Below are positions 1 to 8,300 of a stretch of DNA of 64,000 nucleotides, one piece after another. This DNA comes from Chloroflexi bacterium TSY (lineage in GTDB: Bacteria > Chloroflexota > Anaerolineae > Caldilineales > Caldilineaceae), in the NCBI GenBank assembly GCA_019217005.1, contig JAHBNG010000021.1, positions 1 to 64,000 on the forward strand, in the 5' to 3' direction. Below the pieces are notes generated by a model. It worked only from the letters and a program-made list of their open reading frames with translations. It was not told the origin of the DNA and searched no databases. The first letter of the stretch is position 1. Every line of letters begins with the position of its first letter. A program made the position numbers and the translations under genes.

Positions 1-5
1 GATGG

Positions 6-854
6 TTGATATGCTTTACAGACACTAGTACCGTGATTGTGACCAGTTTATCAATGATTAATGGCGCAATTTCATTGGCGGTTGCTATATTGCTATGGTT
101 GAAAGGGAAACAGAAGACAGAACATTCTATGAATGTGAAAGTTTTTTTCTATACGAAGCTGTCCATGATATCAAGAATGCTCCAAAATATAATTGGATTG
201 AATAACATAGAAGACTATGTGAATCAAGATGATGGACGTTTGATCCATGATCTTGACTTGATCCATAGTTCCACACGTGATATCAATGAAGTTCTGCAAT
301 TGGTCCAGGATAATATCGAAGGTTCAAAGAAAGGACTTATGAGATCCCGAGTCAATTTGATGCGAATTGTCGATAATGTTGTGCTTGAAATGGGTTCCTA
401 TGCCGAGAAGGAAGGCGTTGATATTCAGATCGATGACATCAATGCAGACAATGTGTTGCCTCCCGTTTGGGGCAACCAAGGTGCATTTGAGCGTGCATTG
501 CGAAATCTTGTTGACAACAGTATTAAATATCGTGACAAAGATAAATCTAATCCTATTGTAAGAATTGAGCTCGATACCGATAACAAAAATGTCTATCTTA
601 CAGTGAAGGATAACGGAAAGGGGATGTCTGCGGATCGGGTAACAAAAATCGGACGAACTACTTTTGACCGCAAGCGTAGCCCGTTGGATAGTCACGGTAT
701 GGGGCTAGGTTTATATACACTGGGACGTACAATTACGAAATATGGCGGAAAAATTCAAGCTCAGAGTAATCTAGGAGAAGGAACTGAAATCACCATTGTG
801 CTACCACAAGCTAAAATTAGAAATCACACACAGGTGAATACTGTTCGTCTCTAA
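6..854 (+). CDS. Sensor histidine kinase-like protein with atypical H box
   Basis: One membrane segment (about residues 12-33) is followed by a helical dimerisation-like region and a C-terminal HATPase_c domain. The ATP-binding boxes are clear: N box LRNLVDNSIKY, G1 box DNGKGM and G2 box GMGLGL. Where a kinase of this type normally has KLSHELRTPL, this protein reads KLSMISRML, so the phosphoacceptor histidine appears to be methionine. The first usable start is TTG at 6, but the frame is open to the window edge, so the gene may begin upstream. No response regulator is visible. It lies 90 bp upstream of a periplasmic amino-acid-binding protein gene on the same strand, so it could be a sensor coupled to that protein; this is inference. 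The ATPase-domain assignment is firm, the signalling role is not. Confidence 0.8.
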   Translation: MICFTDTSTVIVTSLSMINGAISLAVAILLWLKGKQKTEHSMNVKVFFYTKLSMISRMLQNIIGLNNIEDYVNQDDGRLIHDLDLIHSSTRDINEVLQLVQDNIEGSKKGLMRSRVNLMRIVDNVVLEMGSYAEKEGVDIQIDDINADNVLPPVWGNQGAFERALRNLVDNSIKYRDKDKSNPIVRIELDTDNKNVYLTVKDNGKGMSADRVTKIGRTTFDRKRSPLDSHGMGLGLYTLGRTITKYGGKIQAQSNLGEGTEITIVLPQAKIRNHTQVNTVRL

Positions 855-942
855 TTCTACCGAATAGCAAATCATATAGCATTTCAATATTATTTCACAT
901 AAATATGCTATAGAACGGTATTTTATGAAAAAAGGAGAAAAA

Positions 943-1293
943 ATGCCAAATATTAAGCTGGACATCAGATTTTTATCTATAATTGTCCTGATCTTGGGAA
1001 TAGAAAGCATTTTTTCTGCGGGTATTGGATTATGGTCGGGCCGCTCGACGCTGGCGAAAATCAGGGCGGAAAACTACTTGATTTGTGGCATTAGCGACAC
1101 TGTTGGATTTGGAGATGATAAATTGGACTATCGCACTCAAGATCGAGAACTCGAAGATAAGTATCCCGACTACGACTTCTATATAGATGCCAAAGGATTT
1201 GAAGCTGCCCTTTGTCGAGCGATTGCAATTGCTATTTTTGGAACAGGTGAGGGGCATGTGCGTTTTGTCCCGTTAACCGCCAAAAATCGCTTA
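943..1293 (+). pseudogene. AapJ-type general amino-acid ABC binding protein, N-terminal part
   Basis: N-terminal third of a periplasmic general L-amino-acid-binding protein (AapJ/BztA type). It has a hydrophobic signal segment (LSIIVLILGIESIF) followed by family-typical STLAKIRAENYLICGI and a segment ending FVPLTAKNRL. I prefer ATG 943 over 925 because an AAAGGAG ribosome-binding site lies just before it. The frame runs into an inserted ISAzo13-type element at about 1292, and the ORF then ends inside that element at 1344. The rest of the gene resumes at about 2726. In an intact system the protein would deliver amino acids to an AapQMP permease; no permease or ATPase gene is present next to it in this window. 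Confidence 0.85.
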
Positions 1294-1326
1294 AGGCCAA
1301 TCCAAAAAATAAAATATACGCGAGAA

Positions 1327-1481
1327 GGGGTGGTTCAGAATTAGGTTTACACTTTTGATACATAGATAAAAATCTATATGAGGTCATTTTCTGCCTGAGC
1401 ATGGCTCAAAGTAGAAAATATAAACATCTTTTCTCTTTGCAAAAATGTAAACCTAATTGGCCGCCTAAAATGAACCACCCC
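1327..1481 (+). mobile_element. 155-bp MITE, copy 1 (forward)
   Basis: Terminal inverted repeats GGGGTGGTTCA / TGAACCACCCC, each followed inward by an AATTAGGTTTACA-like motif. It is flanked by a perfect 8-bp duplication, CGCGAGAA (1319-1326 and 1482-1489). It is inserted in the left non-coding end of the ISAzo13-type element. The centre has its own palindrome (TTTTCT...GAGC/GCTC...AGAAAA), so the whole unit could fold as one hairpin. There is no coding capacity. Five further copies lie at 10270, 11903, 29143, 29766 and 34212. Confidence 0.9.
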
Positions 1482-1521
1482 CGCGAGAAGGTGTTAAACT
1501 AGCTCTCCAAAAGGAGCAAAA

Positions 1522-2700
1522 ATGACAATCTCGCCAGAAATGGTTGAAATCTTGAAAGAGACGAAGGCCATGTTAAGTGGATACGAAAGAAGGCACTTCA
1601 TGGCCCAAACGGTCAAAACGATATGCGAAGGGAGTCCGACGATAGCCAAAGCCCTGGAAGAACTAGAAGGCGGCTTCTGTTATGTCGACCAAAGCCACCG
1701 ACGTGGTCGCAAAAAAGCCGAAGACCATATCCCCACTTTACTGGCCGATATGGTTGAAATCGCCGATCAATTCAGCCAGACCGATCCCACCTTTCGACCC
1801 CCCCAATTGTACACTCGACTAACCGCCGCCGAAATGCGTACCCAGCTCATCGAGCAGAAAGGATACACAGATGAGGAATTGCCTGGCGAAGAGGCCATCC
1901 GCTTGAAGCTCAATGAGTTAGGCTATGGCTCAAACCGGGTCAAAAAAAGTCAACCAGTGAAAAAAGATCCCAGAGACCGATGCGATCTTTGATAGAATTC
2001 ATCAGATCAATCAAGAAGCGGATGCAGACGAGACGGTTCTGCGCCTCTCTTGGGATGCCAAAGCGACGATTTTACTTGACCGTTTCTCGAGAGAAGGGAT
2101 AAGTCGAGTGGTTGTCAAAGCGCTCGATCATGACTTTCAAGATAAGAAGACCGAGAAAGTCACTCCTTTTGGCATTTACCTCCCTTCAACCAAGGAACTC
2201 TTTCTTTACTTGACTCAGTCGAAAGTGACTAGTGACTTTATTGTCGACTGCCTGATTGATTTTTGGGAAAGCGTACGTGAACACTTTCCTCACGTCAAGA
2301 CCCTCGTGATCAATCAGGACAATGGTCCCGAAAATCATACCCGTCGGACTCAGTTTATGTATCGTCTCACTCAGTTTGTTGAGCACTATCGTCTCTCTAT
2401 TCAGCTCGCCTGCTACCCTCCTTATCACAGTAAATACAACCCCATCGAACGGGTTTGGGGCCATCTTGAAAACACTGGAACGGTTCTCTTCTCGATTCTC
2501 TTGAGACCGTTCTCAATTTTGCCCGTTCTTTTCGCTTTAACCAACTACAACCCTTCGTTCACCTGAATTCCACTCTTTATGAGACCGGCGTCAAACTCAC
2601 TCAGAAAGAGATGGACCGTTTGGCACAACGCTTCCAACGTTTACCTGGTTTAGAAAAATGGTTTGTCCTTATTCCCCCTCTCCATTCTCTCGTTCGCGTA
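1522..2700 (+). pseudogene. ISAzo13-family transposase, frameshifted
   Basis: Three reading-frame segments together give an ISAzo13-type DDE transposase. The first (1522-1992) is the N-terminal helical region starting MTISPEMVEIL behind an AAAGGAG site. The second (about 1985-2566) carries VKALDHDFQ, FGIYLPSTKELFLY, the catalytic-region block VINQDNGPENHTRRTQF and YPPYHSKYNPIERVWG. The C-terminus, in a further frame after about 2470, ends with YETGVKLTQKEMDRL-like and LPGLEKWF motifs. The frame breaks near 1990 and 2470 make it inactive as sequenced, unless they are sequence errors. Confidence 0.85.
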
Positions 2701-2725
2701 TAATTATTTTTTTGGTTTAGCCTTA

Positions 2726-3537
2726 ATGCTCTAAAAAATGGTGTGGTCAACATCGTTTTCCGTATTTCGACCTGTACAGTAGGACGCGAGACTCAATATG
2801 GAATTACTTGTGGTCCAGTCATTTTTGTTGATGAACAAAGACTTCTAGTAAACCGTAATCTAGAATTGAATACTTTGGCTGACTTTTCAGGGAGATCAAT
2901 CTGTGTTTTAGGCAACACGACCTCAGATGACCTTTTGAAAGCTGGATTCATGCTAAAAGATGAAACTAGTACGCAAAGAATAGAAGTAACACCAGTTCCC
3001 GCGAACGGAACAGGAAAGCTTACAGCAAATGCTCATTTGAAAGAACTGTATGAAAAGCAGGAGTGTGATGCTGTGTTTGGCACGATCCCGCGCCTGATAG
3101 ATTTGCGAAATGGTCTCATCAATAAAGAAGAATATATATTTGTTGATGAGACCATTAGCACCGAACCTATGACGCCTTATATTGTTGCCAAAGATGAACA
3201 ATGGCGCAAGGTAGTTGAATATACCATTCACACAATCCTTTATGCTGAACAGATCGGGATCACACAAGCAGACGTTGAGAAGAAATGCAATACTATAACC
3301 GATGCAGTACCCAAAGAATGGTTCCTGGGAACAGACGATTTACCCGAAAGGCCATTTTTTGGAGAGGATATAGGCTTGGAGAAAGGTTTTGCTTGTCGGA
3401 TCATTGAAAGCGTTGGTAACTATGGTGAGATTTATGACGACTATCTGTCAAGCTATTTAGATAAACGCGGCTTTAATCGCGTGTGGGAGTTGGGAAATAC
3501 CGGTGGTCTTTACACACCCCCTTTAACCCCACCATGA
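2726..3537 (+). pseudogene. AapJ-type general amino-acid ABC binding protein, C-terminal part
   Basis: Continuation of the gene begun at 943. In-frame codons from 2722 read LNALKNGVVNIVFR, matching the family region that follows PLTAKxR, then TVGRETQYGI, DFSGRSICVLGNTTSDDL and a long C-terminal lobe ending near YTPPLTPP. The ORF's apparent GTG start at 2743 is therefore not a true start. Together the two halves give about 390 residues, somewhat longer than usual family members because of the C-terminal lobe. A strong terminator follows at 3563. The gene was interrupted by the ISAzo13-type insertion, so the product is unlikely to be exported and folded normally. Confidence 0.85.
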
Positions 3538-3562
3538 AAGAATCTTTATTGGCATATTTCTA

Positions 3563-3597
3563 GCCTCTACGATTATTCGTGGAGGCTTATTTTTGTC
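3563..3597 (+). terminator. Rho-independent terminator after the AapJ-type gene
   Basis: A ten-base-pair stem, GCCTCTACGA / TCGTGGAGGC, with a TTAT loop (3563-3586) is followed directly by TTATTTTTG. It lies 26 bp after the stop codon of the split binding-protein gene. Confidence 0.85.
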
Positions 3598-3756
3598 TTC
3601 TCTCTTCATTGACTCACATACTGCAATTCAAAATTCTATCGTCGTCATAAAAGGGTAAGAAAGAGATAAAACCTTTGTCATTTTATCGCTCCATCATCGT
3701 GTACATTGAAGGCAGGCGAAACAACTTAGTTTTCACTTTCCTGATGGAGGATCAAA

Positions 3757-4563
3757 ATGAACAAGAAACACCTCGACTTCTCTCAACCTCAATTCACGTC
3801 CGAGCAACAGACCCTCTGGCAAAAGCTCGCATCATTTTCCCTCGATGACCCTGACGCTGACTTCCCTTTCTCGGCTCGGCTAGCAAGCGAAAATGATTGG
3901 AACATCGAGTTTGCCCACCGCACCATTGCCGAATACAAACGCTTTCTCTTTCTGGCTTGTGTTGCAGGACATCCAGTGACCCCCTCTGTAGATGTCGATC
4001 AGGTCTGGCATCTACATCTTTCCTATACGCGCTCATATTGGGATGAACTGTGCGCTCAAGTATTAGAACAACCGCTACATCATGCTCCCACGGCGGGTGG
4101 TCACGCTGAAAGGCAGAAGTTCAATGACTGGTATAACCATACGTTGGAAAGCTATGCACAATTATTCGGCACAACACCCCCCGATGACATCTGGCCCCAA
4201 GCAAGCGTTCGATTTGCTTCTAGTGGTCGTATCCGTCAACTGAGCAATCGTACCCATTGGGTTTTGCGCAAACCAGCTATCTGGTGCCACTTAGCTCGTC
4301 TATTCGATAAACCGGCAATTCGAGCTATTGATGGTGCCATCACCTTGCTTGCAGTTTTTCTTTTCTTTACCCTTCGTGATTCGAACCACGTTGTCAATAA
4401 TACCCTGCAACGTTCATCATTTGGGGAGGTTATCATTGTGCTTGTGATCCTCTTTGTCGTCGGCGGCATCTTTAACGCTATCTTTGGTACAGACTCTGGT
4501 GCTGGCTCTGACGATGCTGGTGGGTGCGGATGCGGGTGTGGATGTGGCGGATGTGGTGGGTAA
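3757..4563 (+). CDS. GRDP-like protein with a membrane region and Gly/Cys-rich tail
   Basis: A GATGGAGGATC ribosome-binding site precedes the ATG. The N-terminal half (about residues 50-155) resembles the glycine-rich-domain-protein-like family (GRDP, PF07173), with the diagnostic VDQVWHLHLSYTRSYW and a following LHHAPT block. Two hydrophobic segments lie at about 192-210 and 222-245. The C-terminus is an extreme glycine/cysteine tail (GGCGCGCGCGGCGG). Bacterial proteins with a similar cysteine-glycine tail (TIGR04222-type) are known but unexplained. The biochemical role is unknown; the tail could bind metal or be processed. It appears to be a single-gene unit: a terminator lies upstream and a convergent operon downstream. 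Confidence 0.65.
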   Translation: MNKKHLDFSQPQFTSEQQTLWQKLASFSLDDPDADFPFSARLASENDWNIEFAHRTIAEYKRFLFLACVAGHPVTPSVDVDQVWHLHLSYTRSYWDELCAQVLEQPLHHAPTAGGHAERQKFNDWYNHTLESYAQLFGTTPPDDIWPQASVRFASSGRIRQLSNRTHWVLRKPAIWCHLARLFDKPAIRAIDGAITLLAVFLFFTLRDSNHVVNNTLQRSSFGEVIIVLVILFVVGGIFNAIFGTDSGAGSDDAGGCGCGCGCGGCGG

Positions 4564-4848
4564 AGCAAAGTTCTTCCGTTTCTGATCTGTTTCGATAATT
4601 CTCGTTGGCACAAATCAGGTAAGAAATCGGTAAACCTTTGAAGAGAAAATCGTCGTCTATTCAGATAGATTCGTGCTATGATTTAGATGTCGACACCAGA
4701 TAAAGTAAAACCATATTTTCATACAGAGCTCAGTTTCGTAATACGAGAAGTGCTGCAGCAGCGTCAAGCCCTCAATCGATCTTGACGAAGGATCCTTCTT
4801 CTCACAAATCAGCCAAGGCATTTATTTTGTTGATGGAGGTGAGAAGCC

Positions 4849-4959
4849 ATGTTACGTTTAGATGTTTACGATGAAGTTGTTTGTTTACAAACGGATAAGC
4901 CTTTTGAGGCAAACGAGCCGCAGACGACGAGCAGCTGCCAAGGGGGCAGTGGCTACTAA
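4849..4959 (+). CDS. 36-residue peptide ORF with strong RBS
   Basis: A 36-codon ORF starts MLRLDVYDEVV, has an acidic middle (KPFEANEPQ) and ends TTSSCQGGSGY. A well-placed TGGAGGTGAG lies 5-14 bp upstream of the ATG. The split into an acidic leader-like N-terminus and a Ser/Thr/Cys/Gly C-terminus resembles RiPP precursor peptides, but no modifying enzyme is encoded in this window. Its stop overlaps the end of the convergent TPR gene by a few bases. It could also be a regulatory or toxin-like peptide for the neighbouring NB-ARC/TPR pair, or simply chance. Coding status rests on the RBS and composition only. Confidence 0.45.
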   Translation: MLRLDVYDEVVCLQTDKPFEANEPQTTSSCQGGSGY

Positions 4960-6167
4960 GGATCCATTGATCTTGGAGCCTGTGCCCGTTGCAAATGTCC
5001 GCTAACTGTCTCATAAAGTTGGTTTCGATGAGGTTCGGTTGTCAGTTCGTCTAGTTGCTCCAGGGCATGTTGAAACGTCTCGATGGCAAGTTCAGGTTGA
5101 ACCATGCTCATATAGGTTGTCCCCAAACCGTCCAATGCGTTGACGACCGAGGCAATATCACCGCTTCTTTGAGCAAGCTGCACACTGTATTGATAAGACT
5201 CGACCGCAAGCGGCCACTGTTGCAAAGCTTGATGTGCCATTGCTTGATTGTGATAGACCATAGAGAGGTGATAATTGTCTTGTGAATTTTGCAGGGTGCT
5301 GACCATATCCTCAAAGAGGCGTAATGCATCTTCTGCCTGTCCTTGAACAAGATAGACAGCCCCCCTATTCATCTGCATCAATGACCACTGTACAGGTTCT
5401 TGCGTACGATTGATCAGCGCCAGCGCACGTTCATAATAGGTCAGAGCAGTATGATATTGCCCTTGATGGTGGAATACACGCCCAATATCGTTTAACGCCC
5501 AAGCAATCTGATGCGCATGTCCTTGATCTTCGCGGAGTGTCAGTGATTTTTGATAATAGTCGAGCGCTTGTTGCCATTGCTTTTGTTCAAAGGCCCACTC
5601 ACCCAAGATGGTGTAGCATCGTGCACGTTCAGGATGCTGAGATTCTAGCAACGTCAATGAACGGTCGACAAAGGTTTTTACTTGATCCAAGTTGCGCTGG
5701 CGGTGTGACACAACTGCTAGTTCGTTCCAGGCTCGTGCTTGTCCTACTTTATCATCTGTCTGTTCATAACAGGCAACACTGCGCCGAAATGAGCGACGAG
5801 CCTGGTCCAAATCGCCCAGCAACCGCTGCAACACACCAATATGCAGCTGAAGCTTACCTTCGCACTGCCAATCCTGCATTAGATGACAACGTTTGATACC
5901 GCGTTCCAAATAGCCAAGCCAATCTCTGCGATGTCCCAGTCGCTCCATTTTGGGCGCCAACGCCAATAGTAGTTCAAGAATGACCGTCCAGGCATCCTCA
6001 TGATTTAGTGCGAAGTCCAAAATGTGTAGCGCCTGCTCTTTATCGATCGGATCCAAAAGATCTCCAGAGCGTTGGATCTTCTTTAGGCAATATTGAGTCT
6101 GACGCACGATGGCATGTCGAAAATAGAGTTCAGCTTCTAATTGGGGTGAGTGGAGGAGGGATACCAT
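4956..6167 (-). CDS. TPR-repeat protein, downstream partner of the NB-ARC ATPase
   Basis: About 400 residues, mostly tetratricopeptide repeats from residue 100 onward (for example ALDYYQKSLTLREDQGHAHQ and ALTYYERALALINRTQEP). I place the start at ATG 6167 (MVSLLHSPQ), inside the end of the upstream ATPase gene, giving a 31-bp overlap. In related STAND regulators the NB-ARC ATPase and the TPR sensor are usually one chain. Here they are either two translationally coupled subunits or one protein broken by a frameshift. The TPR array would be expected to bind the trigger ligand or partner. No effector domain is visible. Confidence 0.8.
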   Translation of the reverse strand: MVSLLHSPQLEAELYFRHAIVRQTQYCLKKIQRSGDLLDPIDKEQALHILDFALNHEDAWTVILELLLALAPKMERLGHRRDWLGYLERGIKRCHLMQDWQCEGKLQLHIGVLQRLLGDLDQARRSFRRSVACYEQTDDKVGQARAWNELAVVSHRQRNLDQVKTFVDRSLTLLESQHPERARCYTILGEWAFEQKQWQQALDYYQKSLTLREDQGHAHQIAWALNDIGRVFHHQGQYHTALTYYERALALINRTQEPVQWSLMQMNRGAVYLVQGQAEDALRLFEDMVSTLQNSQDNYHLSMVYHNQAMAHQALQQWPLAVESYQYSVQLAQRSGDIASVVNALDGLGTTYMSMVQPELAIETFQHALEQLDELTTEPHRNQLYETVSGHLQRAQAPRSMDP

Positions 6168-7594
6168 TGAGCTACCTCTGTCAACAAAAATGTGCGGGTA
6201 AGATTGTGCAGCGTATATCGTCGTCGATTCAGGTCCCCATCGCAATTCACAAGATTGAGTTGTACTAGCTGCATGAGTGCGACCTGCAGTGGCTCGATGT
6301 CCAGGCCAATTGCTTCGCTCAGATAGTCGAGCGTTGCACGTTGGCTTGTTACGAGCGGCAATTCAAGCCAAACCCGGCGTGCAATGTCATCCAATTGGTC
6401 CCATGCCCAGCGAAAGATAAAATCATAAAAGTTAGCGGTATGTTGCCCACGCCAAAGTCTAAAGTTTTCCAAAATAGTTTGCAAGCTATGAAAATGCGCC
6501 TGCCCTACAATCAATCGGATAGCCAGCGGATTTCCACCCACCGTGTCGTAAATAGTCTGCAAATCGGCATCGGACGCGCTGGACAAATGGGGCAAGTTAC
6601 TCACTTCGGCTTCTTGGCGTATCAGGATTAGTGTATCCGTGATGCTTAACTCAGGTACCGTGTAGTGAAATATGCCAGGAGTGACCAGATACCGTTCACG
6701 CGCAGTCAACAAAAATTTTGTTGGGTTGCAAAGTCCCTGCAACATTGGTACAAGATGTTTCACATCGGGGAAGGTTTCCAAATTGTCGATCACAATCATA
6801 TGAGGCTGCTCTTTTAGTCGATTACGCAAAACATGCAGCTTGCGTTCAAGTGGCCAAGCGTAATGATCGAATGAATCTCTAGACAACTGGGTCAGGATCG
6901 TATTGATAAGTGCCTCTCTCGTCAATGCAGGTCTGTCAAGAGGTTGAGTTGTTCCATCAAATGTCCACTGTTCCTGACGGGCCGTGACCCAGGCAATATC
7001 AGCAAAATGTGTATTATATAACGCACGGCGGGTCAACGCGTCTGCCAAACTCGTCTTACCGATCCCCCCAATCCCTTCGATGGTGATCACCCATGGCGCA
7101 TCACGCGCCATCAGTATCGCCCACAACTCATCTAGTGCCGCATCAACGCCGATCAGTTTTGTATAGGTAGCTGGCTCCAAGCGCGCAAGCCGAGCATGAG
7201 AAAGAGCTTTTCTCGCCGCTATCTCTTGTTTATACAGAATTTGTGTAAATTCGTTGAGTGCCTCGCGCTGACGTACATAGAGCGTGCTATCAGCAATATT
7301 AAATTCATTTGCAACCTGATAGACGGTTTCGTTATCGATGAAGCGCAACCGTAACAACTTTGCGTGATTCGGGTGCTCTGGTTCGAGTGCCGCCAATACG
7401 TCTTCTAGAACTCTCTGCGCTGCTGCTGCTTGCCAGTTGCCGCCATTACGCTGTTGTGCCTGCTGGACGAGACAGAGCTGGGTAAGGGCACGCCAGCTAT
7501 CGCCGTCCGTACTTTGTTTGATGGATTTCTCTAAAACGTTCCGCAATGTCGCAACCGTTAGGTCCGTACCAGAGAGCGAGGTTGATGGGGTCAT
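6137..7594 (-). CDS. NB-ARC/STAND-type ATPase with N-terminal sigma4-like HTH
   Basis: I chose the ATG at 7594 because TCGGAGAAACC lies just before it. Residues about 60-130 look like a sigma-region-4/helix-turn-helix segment (RLRFIDNETVYQVANEF). The NB-ARC domain follows with Walker A GIGGIGKTSLA, Walker B HMIVIDNLE and a GLPLA-like motif GGNPLAIRLIVG. A winged-helix-like end closes with LHNLTRTFLL. These are signalling switch ATPases that oligomerise on ligand sensing; members act in transcription control, development or antiphage defence. The TPR part is encoded in the next, overlapping ORF. No nuclease, protease or TIR effector is fused, so a regulatory role through the HTH is a reasonable inference. 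Confidence 0.8.
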   Translation of the reverse strand: MTPSTSLSGTDLTVATLRNVLEKSIKQSTDGDSWRALTQLCLVQQAQQRNGGNWQAAAAQRVLEDVLAALEPEHPNHAKLLRLRFIDNETVYQVANEFNIADSTLYVRQREALNEFTQILYKQEIAARKALSHARLARLEPATYTKLIGVDAALDELWAILMARDAPWVITIEGIGGIGKTSLADALTRRALYNTHFADIAWVTARQEQWTFDGTTQPLDRPALTREALINTILTQLSRDSFDHYAWPLERKLHVLRNRLKEQPHMIVIDNLETFPDVKHLVPMLQGLCNPTKFLLTARERYLVTPGIFHYTVPELSITDTLILIRQEAEVSNLPHLSSASDADLQTIYDTVGGNPLAIRLIVGQAHFHSLQTILENFRLWRGQHTANFYDFIFRWAWDQLDDIARRVWLELPLVTSQRATLDYLSEAIGLDIEPLQVALMQLVQLNLVNCDGDLNRRRYTLHNLTRTFLLTEVAQWYPSSTHPN

Positions 7595-7748
7595 GGTTTC
7601 TCCGATCGAAAAGTTCCCGATCATTTTCAGCCGGTAAGATTTCGGTAAGAAATAGGTTCGATCTTGCACAAAAACCGCTTGGATATTTGGTTATCATATG
7701 ATTCATAAATCATTATACCCCAACTAGCCAAAGGAGTTCGTAAATATC

Positions 7749-8075
7749 ATGTATATTATGTTCATCGCTGGCACAACCTCGTCTACCAACCACCTGTTTC
7801 ATGCGAATTTGCAGCAATATATCGTTGCATTAGTGAACGAAGTAGATCCGCACAGAGCGCGACACCGAGTACTGATCAATCTGCAACAGAGCGGTTATTC
7901 GGCGCTTGTTGTAAAGAAAAGTGTATATATGGATGAGACAGTGATCAATAACCCTGGATCTACTTATCGATCTTGTTTCGAAATGGCCAGGCGCCAGGGG
8001 TGGGCGGCTCTAATCTTTCGCGGATCCGATAGGCAGCAAGAGTCCTTTTCTTTGCCCCAATCAGGTCTCATATAA
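7749..8075 (+). CDS. Hypothetical 108-residue protein
   Basis: The ORF is divergent from the NB-ARC gene. AAAGGAG lies 12 bp before the first ATG, and a second ATG (7758) is possible. The sequence (MFIAGTTSSTNHLF..., VLINLQQSGYSALVV) resembles no family I recognise. It has no signal peptide or membrane span. Coding status is uncertain. The 80-bp gap to the NB-ARC start would hold the divergent promoters. Confidence 0.3.
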   Translation: MYIMFIAGTTSSTNHLFHANLQQYIVALVNEVDPHRARHRVLINLQQSGYSALVVKKSVYMDETVINNPGSTYRSCFEMARRQGWAALIFRGSDRQQESFSLPQSGLI

Positions 8076-8300
8076 AGACATATAGGCTGTCATGGGAATG
8101 CGATAGTCCATGAGGGTGCGAAGTATTGTATCGTCAAGGTACTGTCGGTTTCACTCAACCTTTATCCGAAAGGAACAACTGAATCATGTTAATTCGAACG
8201 CGGTCACCTTGTTTGTTCAATCCAACTCTCCGTCTTAGTACGCAACTCCTACCCACTCATATGATACCAACTCTCCGTCACACACAAAGGAAACACACAT

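Larger units (their letters stand above)
1292..2725 (+). mobile_element. ISAzo13-family insertion sequence, carrying a nested MITE
   Basis: The ends are inverted repeats: left TAAGGCCAATCCAAAAAA and, read from the right end inward, TAAGGCTAAACCAAAAAAA, both continuing to a shared TATACGCGA. TTAA is present at both junctions, consistent with a TA or TTAA target duplication. The transposase is of the ISAzo13 type (see next entry). The element sits inside an AapJ-type gene. Removing it with one copy of the duplication brings the two halves together one base out of frame, so either a base was lost or there is a sequence error in the A/T run. A 155-bp MITE lies within its left non-coding part at 1327-1481. 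Confidence 0.85.

Noticed and set aside
4687..4785. A 32-codon ORF (MSTPDKVKPYFHTEL...) upstream of the 36-residue peptide
   Set aside because: It has no ribosome-binding site before its ATG and no recognisable family, so I did not call it.
4956..7594. Calling the NB-ARC/TPR pair a known antiphage Avs or CARD-type system
   Set aside because: No nuclease, protease, TIR or other effector domain is visible; only an HTH-like N-terminus is present.
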